A stretch of 64,000 nt of DNA from CAZSLC01 sp964607675 (GCA_964607675.1 CAZSLC010000002.1:1-64000); one strand, 5' to 3'; numbered from the stretch's first letter, positions 16,592-26,738 are shown. Program-made: numbers and translations. The notes: generated by a model not told the origin, from the sequence alone.

Positions 16592-17938
16592 TTATTCTTG
16601 TACTATTCTTACATTTTCAAAATTGAGTCTGATCATTAACCAGTTTGTGAGACGTTCTATTTCAATTTTGTCAAGCGTCCTGTTGAATTTGACGATTGCT
16701 ACTATTTCTTCAACTTCGGTATTGGTTTTTGAATTAATCGACTTACCTCTCCCGATTGACAATGATTCTAAACCAGGGTGTTGTGCTGATATTTCTTTTA
16801 GCATTTGGTTGCAGGGGAGCTCTTTCTCCTTGTATAGTTTGATCTCTTTCTCCATCTCTGATATTAGCTCTTCCCTTTTCTTGATCTCCATGTCGTTCCG
16901 CTCAAAAACACTTTGCATCACGGCTTTATCTGCTGCGTCATCTTGTATCATTGCTGCATTTTGCTTTATCATAAGTTGGTCTCGGCTCAATTCTAAATTT
17001 TCTGCTGAGCGATATAGTAGCTCTATTTCCCCTTCTGAGAGTGCCTCTCCAGCGATTGAAATCTCTATTGTAGGTGGTTTGCTATGGTGATTTACACTGT
17101 AATCGTATATATAGCTTTTAGAGAGTGTTTTGTTGATTTTGATAAAGTCACGAGCTATCTGGTTGAAGTTGTTTTCTTTTATTACAAGGATGGCAGAATA
17201 TATACTCGGAATGATCATTATTATGGTGATGAGTGATATTGTCCTTGTGACCCTTCTTTGTTTTATGGGGTCTGCAAATTGTGTGAGTGGAAATTTGAGA
17301 TATTTAACACTTATAAATGTAGCTAATGCTATAAATACACTGTTGATGAAGAATAGGTATATGGCCCCTATGAAATAGGAAAATTCCCCTGATGCTATCC
17401 CGTAGCCAGCAGTGCATAGAGGTGGCATCAACGCTGTTGCTATTGCTACCCCTGCGAATACTGTCCCTTTTTCTTTCTTTGTTATTTCTAATATTCCTGC
17501 AAAACCACCAAATAGAGCCACTAATACATCGAATATTGTGGGGTTGGTTCTGGCAAGCAATTCTGTTGGGTTTTCAAGTTTCAATGGGGAGAGGAGAAAA
17601 TAAAGAAATGAAGCTATGATACTCACGATGACCATCACTAAAAAATTAATGGCGGACTTCTTTAAAAATGGCATGTCGTTTACACCCAAACTATACCCTA
17701 TTGCTATGATAGGACCCATCAAAGGGGAGATTAGCATTGCACCAATTATGATTGGAATTGAATTTACATTGAGTCCGATGGAGGCAATTACAATTGCAAA
17801 AGCAAGAATATAAGTGTTTGGACCTTTGATGGATATACTTCGTTTAATTCCCTCTGAGGCAGTTAAAACATCTATTTGGCCAGTAAGTGAAACGACATTT
17901 TTTATGTAAGCCCATATACGAGAAAAAAAATCTTTCAT
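16592..17938 (-). CDS. DUF389 (TIGR00341) membrane protein
   Basis: 448 residues. Residues about 35-265 carry six or seven transmembrane helices with the family signature IGAMLISPLMGPIIAIGYSL and TALMPPLCTAGYG. The C-terminal 180 residues are soluble, including a charged coiled coil (about 300-365). Function of DUF389 is unknown. The gene ends 4 bp before the capA-like gene. Confidence 0.88.
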   Translation of the reverse strand: MKDFFSRIWAYIKNVVSLTGQIDVLTASEGIKRSISIKGPNTYILAFAIVIASIGLNVNSIPIIIGAMLISPLMGPIIAIGYSLGVNDMPFLKKSAINFLVMVIVSIIASFLYFLLSPLKLENPTELLARTNPTIFDVLVALFGGFAGILEITKKEKGTVFAGVAIATALMPPLCTAGYGIASGEFSYFIGAIYLFFINSVFIALATFISVKYLKFPLTQFADPIKQRRVTRTISLITIIMIIPSIYSAILVIKENNFNQIARDFIKINKTLSKSYIYDYSVNHHSKPPTIEISIAGEALSEGEIELLYRSAENLELSRDQLMIKQNAAMIQDDAADKAVMQSVFERNDMEIKKREELISEMEKEIKLYKEKELPCNQMLKEISAQHPGLESLSIGRGKSINSKTNTEVEEIVAIVKFNRTLDKIEIERLTNWLMIRLNFENVRIVQE

Positions 17939-17987
17939 AATGTGTCAATATTTTGCATAAATTAGAGTTGCGTAAATATACATTTTT

Positions 17988-18019
17988 TTTGACTATCAAA
18001 CATTATTTGCTTACTTTTG
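17988..18019 (+). promoter_or_regulatory. Promoter of the SPOR lipoprotein/gcvT run
   Basis: TTTG (17988-17991), 20 nt, TACTTTTG (18012-18019): a full match to the Bacteroidota sigma-A-type consensus. The first ATG is 31 nt downstream (18051). It could drive the run through leuS because no terminator interrupts it. Confidence 0.75.
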
Positions 18020-18050
18020 TTCAATTATCGGATAATAAATTATATACAAA

Positions 18051-18542
18051 ATGAAAGCATTTAGATTTATCGCTATGCTGCTTGTAGTTGTCACTATGGT
18101 AAGTAGTTGCGACTTTGTCCGTTCGATTCTTGGGAAGCCCACATCAAAAGATATCGCACGTATGAAAATTGAGGCAGAACAGCAAGTAAAGAAACAGAGA
18201 CAAATTGATTCTCTGAAACAAATATCACTTTCACAAGAGCAAGATAATCAAGAAAAGGAACAATCAAAGATAGAGAACACCACCTTAGACAGACGTTATT
18301 ATGTTGTTCTTGGAAGTTTTAAAGTTGAAAATAATGCAGACAAATTATTGGCAGCTTTGAGCAAAGATGGATACAAACCACAAAGAATAGACTTTAAGAA
18401 TGGTTATGATGTGATTTCAGTTGCCTCAACGGACGATTATGGTGAGGCGCATAAGATTCTTAAAAATTTGAGATATCGTTCTTATATCCACTATCCTGAT
18501 GACGCATGGGTATATGATTCTACACGACACTTACACAAATAA
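18051..18542 (+). CDS. SPOR-domain lipoprotein
   Basis: 163 residues. Lipoprotein signal with lipidated Cys20 (VTMVSSC), a charged helical linker (about 35-80), then a SPOR domain (residues about 82-155; YYVVLGSFKVENNADKL). SPOR domains bind peptidoglycan stripped of stem peptides, often at the division septum. An envelope or cell-division role is inferred. It is followed after 12 bp by gcvT. Confidence 0.9.
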   Translation: MKAFRFIAMLLVVVTMVSSCDFVRSILGKPTSKDIARMKIEAEQQVKKQRQIDSLKQISLSQEQDNQEKEQSKIENTTLDRRYYVVLGSFKVENNADKLLAALSKDGYKPQRIDFKNGYDVISVASTDDYGEAHKILKNLRYRSYIHYPDDAWVYDSTRHLHK

Positions 18543-18554
18543 TTTAAAAAATAT

Positions 18555-19661
18555 ATGAAAGTTACAGCGTTCACCCAAAAACATATTGATTTGGGTGCTA
18601 AAATGGTTTCGTTTGCCGGTTATAATATGCCGGTCGAATATGTTGGTATTAATGAAGAGCATGTTGCTGTTAGAAATGGGGTTGGAGTTTTCGATGTCTC
18701 CCACATGGGTGAAATATGGGTCAAAGGGCCTAATGCACTTCCATTCATACAATATGTCTCATCAAATGATGCTTCGGTATTGACTCCAGGCAAAATTCAA
18801 TACACTTGTTATCCTAATGGTAAAGGTGGTATTGTAGATGACTTCCTATTGTATTGCTTTGATTCTCAAACATATCTTATGGTTGTGAATGCTGCAAATA
18901 TTGAAAAAGATTACAATCATCTATGTAAATATGCTCCCAAATTTGGTCTTACTCCAGGTAAGGAGTTATTCAATGCTTCTGAAGAGTTTTGCCAATTAGC
19001 GGTTCAAGGTCCTAAGGCCATAGAGGCAATGCAGAAAATTTGCAAAGAGAATGTTGTTGATATGCCTTATTACACATTTAAAAAATTGAATATAGGAGGT
19101 ATCGAAGGTGCAATATTCTCTATTACAGGATATACAGGAGCAGGTGGATGTGAAATTTATGTATCTAATAAGGATGCTGATAAATTGTGGAAAGCTGTGT
19201 TTGAAGCAGGAAAAGAATTTGGTATCAGGCCTGTTGGACTTGGAGCTCGTGATACTTTGAGATTAGAGATGGGATTCTGTCTATATGGCAATGACATTGA
19301 TGATACTACATCTCCTATTGAAGCTGGGTTGGGGTGGATTACCAAATTTAATGATGTAAAAGGTGATTTTATTGATAAGGACTATATGCTTAAACAAAAA
19401 GCGGATGGTCTAAAACGCAAATTGGTTGGATTCGAATTGATAGATAGAGGAATTCCTCGTCATGGATATATTGTATGTGATGCAGAAGGTAACGAGATAG
19501 GTATTGTCACTTCTGGTACTATGTCACCTTCTCTTAAAAAGCCAGTTGGAATGGCATATGTGAAGCCTGCTTTTTCAAAAGCCGATTCTGAGATTTTTAT
19601 AAAAGTAAGAGATAAATTGTTAAAAGCAAAAGTTGTAAAGCTCCCTTTTTATAAAGCATGA
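18555..19661 (+). CDS. gcvT: Aminomethyltransferase, glycine cleavage T protein
   Basis: 368 residues. Transfers the aminomethyl carbon from lipoyl-H protein to tetrahydrofolate, releasing ammonia. Typical segments are MPVEYVGINEEHVAVRNGVG, VFDVSHMGEI, FSITGYTGAGGCEIY and GLGARDTLRLEMG. gcvH and gcvP are not in the window. Its end overlaps the next gene's start by 4 nt. There is no room for a glycine riboswitch (12-nt gap upstream). Confidence 0.97.
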   Translation: MKVTAFTQKHIDLGAKMVSFAGYNMPVEYVGINEEHVAVRNGVGVFDVSHMGEIWVKGPNALPFIQYVSSNDASVLTPGKIQYTCYPNGKGGIVDDFLLYCFDSQTYLMVVNAANIEKDYNHLCKYAPKFGLTPGKELFNASEEFCQLAVQGPKAIEAMQKICKENVVDMPYYTFKKLNIGGIEGAIFSITGYTGAGGCEIYVSNKDADKLWKAVFEAGKEFGIRPVGLGARDTLRLEMGFCLYGNDIDDTTSPIEAGLGWITKFNDVKGDFIDKDYMLKQKADGLKRKLVGFELIDRGIPRHGYIVCDAEGNEIGIVTSGTMSPSLKKPVGMAYVKPAFSKADSEIFIKVRDKLLKAKVVKLPFYKA

Positions 19662-20962
19662 GTAAAAGATATTTATTATCTACAATAATTTTACTGTCAT
19701 TCTCTTCTCTTTACCTCTTCGCCCAAATTGATGAAAGCGAAGAGAGAATGCAAAAGCATGTGCGATTTTTTACTGCTGATTCCTTGGAAGGAAGGAGAGC
19801 AGGAACGCATGGGGAGAGGATGGCAGCAAATTATTTTTATGATCAATTGATCAATTTCGGTGTTGAGATGTTGACCCCCAGATCTGGACAAGATTTTTCT
19901 ATTAAGGTTGATGGTGATACACTCTATTCCAGAAATATTGTAGGGATCATTGAGGGTTACGACCCCTATCTTAAAAACGAGTACATAGTTTTGGGGGCCA
20001 ATTTAGATCATATTGGTACCAATGTTCTTATGATAGACGGAAAGAAGAGTAGGCAGATTTATAGGGGGGCAGATAACAATGCCTCTGGCCTCGCTGCACT
20101 GATAGAGATAGCTCAAAGGGTATCGGCCTCTAAGTTTTTGTTTAAACGTTCTGTCCTGATAGTTGCTTTTGGAGCTAAGGAGATGGGCCTCGCTGGTTCT
20201 TGGTATTTTGTTAATAAAGCATTTCCCCAAGTTAAAGATATATCGTTGATGATTGACATAAATACTATTGGAAAAGTATCTCCATACAATTATCTAAAGT
20301 ATTATACATGTGTACCAAATGTTGAAATTACATCTATAATTGGCAAAGCATCGAGAAATGTTTCAATTCCAGTTCCAGAGATTGGTGTAGGAAAAGCTTT
20401 GTCATCAGATTATTTGGCTTTCTATGAACAAAATATCCCTGTGACATTGATTACGGCATCAAATGGAGTTGATCATTATTCTGTAAAAGATACCGAAGAT
20501 AAGATTGATTATGAATCCATGGGAATTGTTTGTAATTTTATTTATGAGTATGCAAAGGAGGTGGCAAATCTCTCTGAGAAAGTATCTAAAGGTATTGTTA
20601 CAGAGATTTCTTCTGCTTCATCCCAAGAGAATGTATATTCTCAGTATGATGTTGATAAAGCCCCTGAGTTTTATCATGGAAATGAGAAGACCTTTTTGGA
20701 GAGGTGGGTTTATGATTATTTAAAATACCCAGAAATTCCACTTAGGATGGGTATCCAAGGTCAGGTTATTGTGGAATTTGTGATTGAGAAGGATGGAAGC
20801 GTATCTAATGTTCGTATTACTAAGGGTATTGACGACCAGTTGGATGACGAAGTGGTGAGAGTTGTATCAGCTTCACCAAAATGGAAACCGGGAGTGCTTA
20901 ATGGTAAAAAAGTAAGAGTCAAATACTCAGTCCCGGTGATTTTTAAACTGAAAAAAAGATAA
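19658..20962 (+). CDS. M28-like peptidase fused to a TonB C-terminal domain, catalytic Glu replaced by Lys
   Basis: 434 residues. Signal peptide (about 1-22), an M28 aminopeptidase-like domain (about 30-300) and a TonB_C domain (about 355-434; GIQGQVIVEFVIEKDGSVSN). All five expected zinc ligands are visible: His118, Asp139, Glu175, Asp200 and His273. The residue before the Glu ligand, normally the catalytic base Glu (EE pair), is Lys174 (FGAKEMGL). By analogy with Aeromonas aminopeptidase the protein may be inactive as a peptidase. It overlaps gcvT by 4 nt. Whether it binds peptides, glycans or a TonB partner is unknown. Confidence 0.85.
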   Translation: MSKRYLLSTIILLSFSSLYLFAQIDESEERMQKHVRFFTADSLEGRRAGTHGERMAANYFYDQLINFGVEMLTPRSGQDFSIKVDGDTLYSRNIVGIIEGYDPYLKNEYIVLGANLDHIGTNVLMIDGKKSRQIYRGADNNASGLAALIEIAQRVSASKFLFKRSVLIVAFGAKEMGLAGSWYFVNKAFPQVKDISLMIDINTIGKVSPYNYLKYYTCVPNVEITSIIGKASRNVSIPVPEIGVGKALSSDYLAFYEQNIPVTLITASNGVDHYSVKDTEDKIDYESMGIVCNFIYEYAKEVANLSEKVSKGIVTEISSASSQENVYSQYDVDKAPEFYHGNEKTFLERWVYDYLKYPEIPLRMGIQGQVIVEFVIEKDGSVSNVRITKGIDDQLDDEVVRVVSASPKWKPGVLNGKKVRVKYSVPVIFKLKKR

Positions 20963-20976
20963 ATTTTTTATTTGCA

Positions 20977-23739
20977 ATGGAATATAATTTTAAAGAGATT
21001 GAAAAAAAATGGCAATCTTACTGGGCCCAAAAAGGAACCTATCGAGTTGAAATAGACAATTCTAAACCAAAATATTATGTTTTGGATATGTTTCCATATC
21101 CATCTGGAGCTGGACTTCATGTTGGACATCCTTTAGGATACATTGCAAGTGATATATATAGTAGATATAAGAGACTAAAAGGATTTAATGTACTTCATCC
21201 TATGGGATATGATGCCTTTGGTCTTCCTGCTGAACAATATGCTATTCAAACAGGCAATCACCCTGATGATACTACTAAAAAGAATATCGCACGTTATCGT
21301 TCCCAGATGGATAAGATTGGTTTTTCCTACGATTGGTCTCGTGAGGTGAGGACTTGTGATCCGAATTATTATAAATGGACTCAGTGGGCTTTCTTAAAAA
21401 TGTTTAACTCATGGTATAACAACGATTTAGGAAAGGCACAAGATATTAAATCCCTTATAACTCTCTTTGAAAAAGCAGGAAATGGTTCAGTGAATGCTGC
21501 TTGTGGTGAGGTTGACATTTTTTCAGCTGAGCAGTGGAATTCTTTTAGTGACAATGAGAAGAGTGATCTTTTAATGAAATATAGGATTGCCTACCAGGGT
21601 GAGACCTCTGTCAATTGGTGCCCTGCTTTGGGAACTGTCCTTGCAAATGATGAGGTGAAAGAGGGTATTTCAGTAAGGGGTGGCCATCCAGTGGAGCAAA
21701 AAAAGATGAAGCAGTGGCAATTGAGAGTATCTGCCTATTCTGAACGTCTCCTTGCAGATATGGATGATCTACAATGGAGCGATTCTCTAAAGGAAATGCA
21801 GAAAAATTGGATAGGTAAGTCGCAAGGTGCACAGATGATTTTCAAGGTAAAAAATGGTGCAAATGAGTACGATATGAGCATCTTCACCACTCGTGCTGAT
21901 ACTATATTTGGAGTTACCTTTATGGTACTTGCCCCTGAAAGTGAGTGGGTTGATCTCCTTACCTCGAAGGGTCAAAAGATTGCAGTTGAGGAGTATTTGA
22001 TTAGTGCAAAGAAAAAGACTGAGAGGGAGCGAATGACAGAGACAAGAAAGGTCTCAGGTGTTTTTACTGGTTCTTATGCCGTTAACCCTTTGACTGGCAA
22101 AGAGGTGCCTGTATGGATTTCTGAATATGTATTGGCTGGATATGGCACAGGGGCAATTATGGCAGTTCCGGCTCATGATAGCAGGGACTATGCATTTGCA
22201 AAGCAGTTTAATCTCCCTATTGTACCTCTAATCGAAGGATGTGATGTTTCACAAGAGAGTTTCGATGCGAAGGATGGGATAATGTGCAATTCAGGTTTTT
22301 TGAATGGTATGACTGTAGCCGAGGCTATTCCTGCGGCAATCGACAAAGTTGAGGAGATGGGAATTGGAGAAAGGAAGATCAACTATCGCTTGAGAGATGC
22401 CATCTTCTCAAGACAAAGATATTGGGGGGAACCATTTCCAATTTACTATAAGAATGGCATTCCAACTCCGATGGACTTGGCCGACCTACCTCTCGAATTG
22501 CCTGTTGTCGATAAATTTCTCCCTACAAGTGATGGTGAGCCTCCCTTGGCAAGGGCTGAACATTGGGAATATAATGGTTATCCAATTGAGAAAAGTACAA
22601 TGCCTGGATTTGCAGGGAGCAGTGCCTATTATTTGAGGTATATGGATCCACAAAATGACAATGAGTTGGTTAGTAAGCAGGCGAACAATTATTGGAAGAG
22701 TGTTGATCTTTATATTGGGGGAACTGAGCATGCAACAGGGCACTTGATCTATTCGAGATTTTGGAATAAATTTTTGTATGATTATGGGTACGTATGTGAG
22801 AAAGAGCCATTTGATAAATTGGTTAATCAAGGAATGATCCAGGGTAGATCTAATTTTGTTTACAGAATTAAAAATACCAATAAATTTGTTTCCTTTGGAC
22901 TAAAAGAGGGTTATGATACCACCCAGATACATGTTGATGTCAATATTGTCAATAGTGACAGGCTTGATATTGAGGCATTTAAAAACTGGATGCCAGATTT
23001 TGCCAATGCTGAGTTTATATTAGAGGATGGAGAATATATTTGTGGATGGGCCGTAGAAAAGATGAGTAAATCTATGTTTAATGTTGTCAATCCTGATCAA
23101 ATATGTGAGACTTATGGGGCGGATACATTGAGGATGTATGAAATGTTTCTTGGTCCACTAGAGCAATCAAAACCATGGGATACTAAGGGTATAGATGGCG
23201 TTCACCGATTTTTAAGGAAGCTTTGGAGAATGTATTTCCAAGATGATAAACTCATAGTGACTGACGATAAACCTTCAAGAGGGGAGTATAAAGAACTTCA
23301 TAAACTTATTAAAAAAGTTGAAACCGATATTGAAGCATTCTCTTTTAATACTTCTGTGAGTGCCTTTATGATCGCAGTTAATCAGCTTTCGGATATGAAA
23401 TGTTCGAGTAAAGAGATTCTTGAGCCTATGGCTATATTGTTATCTCCATTTGCCCCCCATCTAAGTGAAGAGTTATGGGAGGCATTGGGACACAGTGAGA
23501 GTATCACAAAAGCAGATTTCCCACAATATATAGAGTCATATACATTGGAAAATACTTTTGAGTATCCAGTCTCTTTCAATGGTAAAATGAGATTTAAGAT
23601 AGAGCTTTCTAAAGAATTATCGCAAAAGGAAGTTGAAGAGGCGGTAAAAGCAGATCCTAATTTTTCAAAATATATCAATGGGGGAGAAGTTAAAAAGATA
23701 ATCGTAGTACCGTCTAAAATCGTTAATATAGTTTGCTAA
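20977..23739 (+). CDS. leuS: Leucyl-tRNA synthetase
   Basis: 920 residues, class I synthetase. The HIGH-type motif is HVGH (residues 48-51) and KMSKS lies at 695-699. The editing domain (CP1) is present in the middle, with TTRADTIFG and YGTGAIMAVPAHDSRDYAFA. The length is normal for Bacteroidota. It follows the M28-like gene by 14 bp and precedes yitT by 14 bp. Confidence 0.98.
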   Translation: MEYNFKEIEKKWQSYWAQKGTYRVEIDNSKPKYYVLDMFPYPSGAGLHVGHPLGYIASDIYSRYKRLKGFNVLHPMGYDAFGLPAEQYAIQTGNHPDDTTKKNIARYRSQMDKIGFSYDWSREVRTCDPNYYKWTQWAFLKMFNSWYNNDLGKAQDIKSLITLFEKAGNGSVNAACGEVDIFSAEQWNSFSDNEKSDLLMKYRIAYQGETSVNWCPALGTVLANDEVKEGISVRGGHPVEQKKMKQWQLRVSAYSERLLADMDDLQWSDSLKEMQKNWIGKSQGAQMIFKVKNGANEYDMSIFTTRADTIFGVTFMVLAPESEWVDLLTSKGQKIAVEEYLISAKKKTERERMTETRKVSGVFTGSYAVNPLTGKEVPVWISEYVLAGYGTGAIMAVPAHDSRDYAFAKQFNLPIVPLIEGCDVSQESFDAKDGIMCNSGFLNGMTVAEAIPAAIDKVEEMGIGERKINYRLRDAIFSRQRYWGEPFPIYYKNGIPTPMDLADLPLELPVVDKFLPTSDGEPPLARAEHWEYNGYPIEKSTMPGFAGSSAYYLRYMDPQNDNELVSKQANNYWKSVDLYIGGTEHATGHLIYSRFWNKFLYDYGYVCEKEPFDKLVNQGMIQGRSNFVYRIKNTNKFVSFGLKEGYDTTQIHVDVNIVNSDRLDIEAFKNWMPDFANAEFILEDGEYICGWAVEKMSKSMFNVVNPDQICETYGADTLRMYEMFLGPLEQSKPWDTKGIDGVHRFLRKLWRMYFQDDKLIVTDDKPSRGEYKELHKLIKKVETDIEAFSFNTSVSAFMIAVNQLSDMKCSSKEILEPMAILLSPFAPHLSEELWEALGHSESITKADFPQYIESYTLENTFEYPVSFNGKMRFKIELSKELSQKEVEEAVKADPNFSKYINGGEVKKIIVVPSKIVNIVC

Positions 23740-23753
23740 TTTATTATTGATCT

Positions 23754-24671
23754 ATGAATTCGAAGACAGTTTTTAATACAGGAAAGGAGTATTTAATTAT
23801 TACAATTGGTATTTTTCTTTATTGTTTTAGTTGGACATCTTTTCTTATACCTCATGGCATAGCTGGTGGGGGTGTAACTGGGATGGCAACTGTTATTTAC
23901 TATGCCACATCCGAACTTATCCCTGTCTCTTTGTCTTACTTGGTTATAAATACAATATTAGTACTCGGTGGAACTTTGATTCTGGGTAAAGGTTTTGGCT
24001 TTAAAACTATTTACAGTATCGGTTTGGCAACTCTCCTCTTTCAAATTCTCCCCACACTACTTCCTTGGCAATCAGACATAGTTGAGCCTTTTATTAATGC
24101 CATCATTGGTGGAGCTTTAGGAGGTATTGGCATTTACATAATTTTCACACAAGGTGGAAGTACAGGAGGGACAGATATCATTGCCCTTGTAATTGCCAAA
24201 TATAGAGAGGTATCCCCTGGTAGAGTCTTTCTTATATGTGACCTAATAATCATTTCTTCAATTTTCCTTCTTCCTGACAAGTCTTTAAAAGATGTTGTAT
24301 ATGGGTATATTCAAATGGTATCATTCTCATATACGATGGACCTTGTTCTTACAGGCAGTAAGCAGTCTGTTCAAGTTCTAATATTTTCTAAATCATATAA
24401 GGAGATTGCAGATGCCATTATAAATGATGTTGGAAGGGGTGTTACTGCTTTGAGTGGAATTGGATGGTTCTCTCAAAACAACACTAAAGTATTGGTAGTT
24501 ATTGCCAAAAAATCACAATTAAGCTTAATTACTAAAACAGTAAAAAAAATAGATAATAAATCATTTCTTTCAGTCTCTCAAGTTATGAGTGTTTATGGTG
24601 AAGGGTTTGATAAAATAAAAGGAGGAGAAAAAATAGAATGGAAAAGTTTAAAAAAATTCTCAAAGTCGTAA
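23754..24671 (+). CDS. YitT family membrane protein, paralogue 1
   Basis: 305 residues. Five or six transmembrane helices in the first 200 residues (DUF161/YitT), with HGIAGGGVTGMATVIYY and the family signature TQGGSTGGTDIIALVIAKY, then a soluble DUF2179 domain (about 210-290). Function is unknown; a transporter or regulator is often guessed. It is followed by a close paralogue overlapping by 34 nt. Confidence 0.9.
   Translation: MNSKTVFNTGKEYLIITIGIFLYCFSWTSFLIPHGIAGGGVTGMATVIYYATSELIPVSLSYLVINTILVLGGTLILGKGFGFKTIYSIGLATLLFQILPTLLPWQSDIVEPFINAIIGGALGGIGIYIIFTQGGSTGGTDIIALVIAKYREVSPGRVFLICDLIIISSIFLLPDKSLKDVVYGYIQMVSFSYTMDLVLTGSKQSVQVLIFSKSYKEIADAIINDVGRGVTALSGIGWFSQNNTKVLVVIAKKSQLSLITKTVKKIDNKSFLSVSQVMSVYGEGFDKIKGGEKIEWKSLKKFSKS
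24621..24627 (+). promoter_or_regulatory. Shine-Dalgarno-like site for the second yitT gene
   Basis: GGAGGAG lies inside the end of the first yitT gene, 10 nt upstream of ATG 24638. A strong purine box is unusual here, since most starts in this window have none, and may allow independent or re-initiated translation of the overlapping gene. Confidence 0.55.
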
Positions 24672-25537
24672 AATCCTACTTTATTATTTCGTTGGGGCTT
24701 TTAGCTTATACAGCGGGGTGGGTAATTTTTATTCTTCCAAATGGCCTGGTAGGTGGAGGGGTATCAGGTATTAGTGCTATTATTCAATATACAACAGGTT
24801 TTCCAGTAAGTTATTCCTTCCTTATTATTAACACTATTCTTTTAGCTATTGCGTTGAAGGTTTTAGGTAAAGGTTTTGGCTTTAAAACGGTGTTTGCTAT
24901 TGTTTTAGCATCACTTTATTTTAAAGTTCTTCCACTTATCATCCCTGATACTTTTATCCAAGAAATAGCTATTTCTAATGGGAAATTGTTGTGTACACTT
25001 ATTGGTGGACTTGCATCTGGAATAGGTATTGGGATTACTTTCAACCAAGGTGGAAGTACAGGAGGGACAGATATTGTTGCTCTGATGATTAATAAGTATA
25101 AAAACATCCCCCCAGGAAAGCTCCTTTTATTGATAGATATCTTTATAATTGCCTCATCTATGCTGGTTCCAAGTGACCTTGGAATAGGAATTAGGTTGGC
25201 CAATGTGATGTATGGTTATATCATTGTAGCTGTCTGTGGTTACTCAATTGATTTGTTTATCTCTGGGACAAAACAGTCTGTTCAAATTTTTATTTTCTCT
25301 AAGGAATATGATGCTATTGCAGATAAAGTCTCTTCTGAGATGAATAGAGGGGTTACAGTACTCGATGGTGAAGGGTGGTTCACTAAGAAGAATGGTAAGA
25401 TATTGATGATTATAGTCAGGAAGACCGAATCCAACATGGTCTTTAAAATAGTAAAAGAGATTGATAAAAATGCCTTTTTATCGGTAGGAAGTGTCACAGG
25501 GGTTTATGGGCAAGGGTTCGATGTGATGAAGAAATAA
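24638..25537 (+). CDS. YitT family membrane protein, paralogue 2
   Basis: 299 residues, the same layout as the previous gene: transmembrane YitT domain (about 10-190; NQGGSTGGTDIVALMINKY) and C-terminal DUF2179 (about 205-295). The start overlaps the first copy by 34 nt and has a Shine-Dalgarno-like box at 24621. The paralogues are clearly diverged, so this is an old tandem duplication; a heteromeric complex is possible (inference). Confidence 0.9.
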   Translation: MEKFKKILKVVKSYFIISLGLLAYTAGWVIFILPNGLVGGGVSGISAIIQYTTGFPVSYSFLIINTILLAIALKVLGKGFGFKTVFAIVLASLYFKVLPLIIPDTFIQEIAISNGKLLCTLIGGLASGIGIGITFNQGGSTGGTDIVALMINKYKNIPPGKLLLLIDIFIIASSMLVPSDLGIGIRLANVMYGYIIVAVCGYSIDLFISGTKQSVQIFIFSKEYDAIADKVSSEMNRGVTVLDGEGWFTKKNGKILMIIVRKTESNMVFKIVKEIDKNAFLSVGSVTGVYGQGFDVMKK

Positions 25538-25628
25538 TCACTTTTTTAAAAATATTCATATTTTATGGTTTTGTATTTATTAGAATCTAACATTTCTTAA
25601 TTCTATAATTTTACAAAAAACTTAAAAT

Positions 25629-26738
25629 ATGAATGACTTTATAATCATTTGTTTTGTCACGACATCACTTGTAGCGACCTTGTTTGTCATTTATAAATTG
25701 ATGTTGTTTCGAAAGAGGGGAGGATTTCGTGATGATTTGATAATTAAGGATGTCAATATTAAGATGTTCTTTTGTTACTCCCTTGTACACTCGTTTTGTA
25801 TAATTGCATATCACATTGTACTGATAACCTATTTTATTCTATATAGGAGGATATCAGTTTTCGCTTTGAGCTACTATCTCTTCTTTTCTGAATTATCAAT
25901 TCTTCCGTATTGTGCAGTTTTTATTAAAATTATCAAATCAATAGCTGATAATAAATGGTTTAATGTCTCTGTTTTTGCTGCTATATGGGGAGTGAGTATT
26001 TTAATAATTTTTCTCTCTTTTGATATTCCAAATATTATTACATTCCTAATTAGCTGTGTTGCATTTTTAATAGTCAGTTTTTATAATGGCTTTATTCTTA
26101 GCGCAATATCATCTATTTTCAAAACAGAATCTCCTGTGATTTGTAAACTTCTCATGAAAGATATGGTTTGCATTGTCACCCTTATATCGCTCCTTTCTAC
26201 GATGGCAATGGTAATAACCTTTCACTTGGATAAACCATATTCGATATTTTTTACTTTAGGGATTATGTCGCTATTGACCCCTTTGTATATTATGAAAAGA
26301 TTGTCCACTGTCGATTATCAAAAGATAAATGCAATAAAAATGGATAGTAATAAGGGATTGAGAATGAACGAGCTGGTTATTCCTGAGGATTTTGCAAACT
26401 CTACAATCCATCGCAGACTGTTAAATTTATTTATTGTGGATAAGATATTTCTCTCTCCAACTATTACACTAAGCGATGTTGCATCTGAATTGTTGATTAA
26501 TAAGGCCTATCTATCTAAAATATTACACGATGACTTGAAAAGAAACTTTAGAGATATTTTAAATTATTATAGAATTAAAGAGGCCATAGAAATTTTCAGT
26601 AGAGATAATGATATAACCCTTCAAGACCTGTGTTCGCAGAGTGGTTTTAAGAATAATGCCTCATTTATCAATGCTTTTAAATTGAATACTGGCACCACGC
26701 CATCTGAGTGGTGCAAAACATATAAGAATACAAATTAA
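25629..26738 (+). CDS. Membrane-anchored AraC-family regulator
   Basis: 369 residues. About seven hydrophobic helices fill residues 5-230, followed by a C-terminal AraC-type double helix-turn-helix (about 262-365; ITLSDVASELLINKAYLSKI and ITLQDLCSQSGFKNNASFIN). This looks like a one-component membrane sensor that binds DNA from the membrane. Its signal and targets are unknown. A small AraC-like gene follows 6 bp downstream. The 91-bp gap upstream has no clean promoter consensus. Confidence 0.85.
   Translation: MNDFIIICFVTTSLVATLFVIYKLMLFRKRGGFRDDLIIKDVNIKMFFCYSLVHSFCIIAYHIVLITYFILYRRISVFALSYYLFFSELSILPYCAVFIKIIKSIADNKWFNVSVFAAIWGVSILIIFLSFDIPNIITFLISCVAFLIVSFYNGFILSAISSIFKTESPVICKLLMKDMVCIVTLISLLSTMAMVITFHLDKPYSIFFTLGIMSLLTPLYIMKRLSTVDYQKINAIKMDSNKGLRMNELVIPEDFANSTIHRRLLNLFIVDKIFLSPTITLSDVASELLINKAYLSKILHDDLKRNFRDILNYYRIKEAIEIFSRDNDITLQDLCSQSGFKNNASFINAFKLNTGTTPSEWCKTYKNTN

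Noticed and set aside
18543..18554. Glycine riboswitch before gcvT
   Set aside because: Only 12 nt separate the upstream gene from gcvT.
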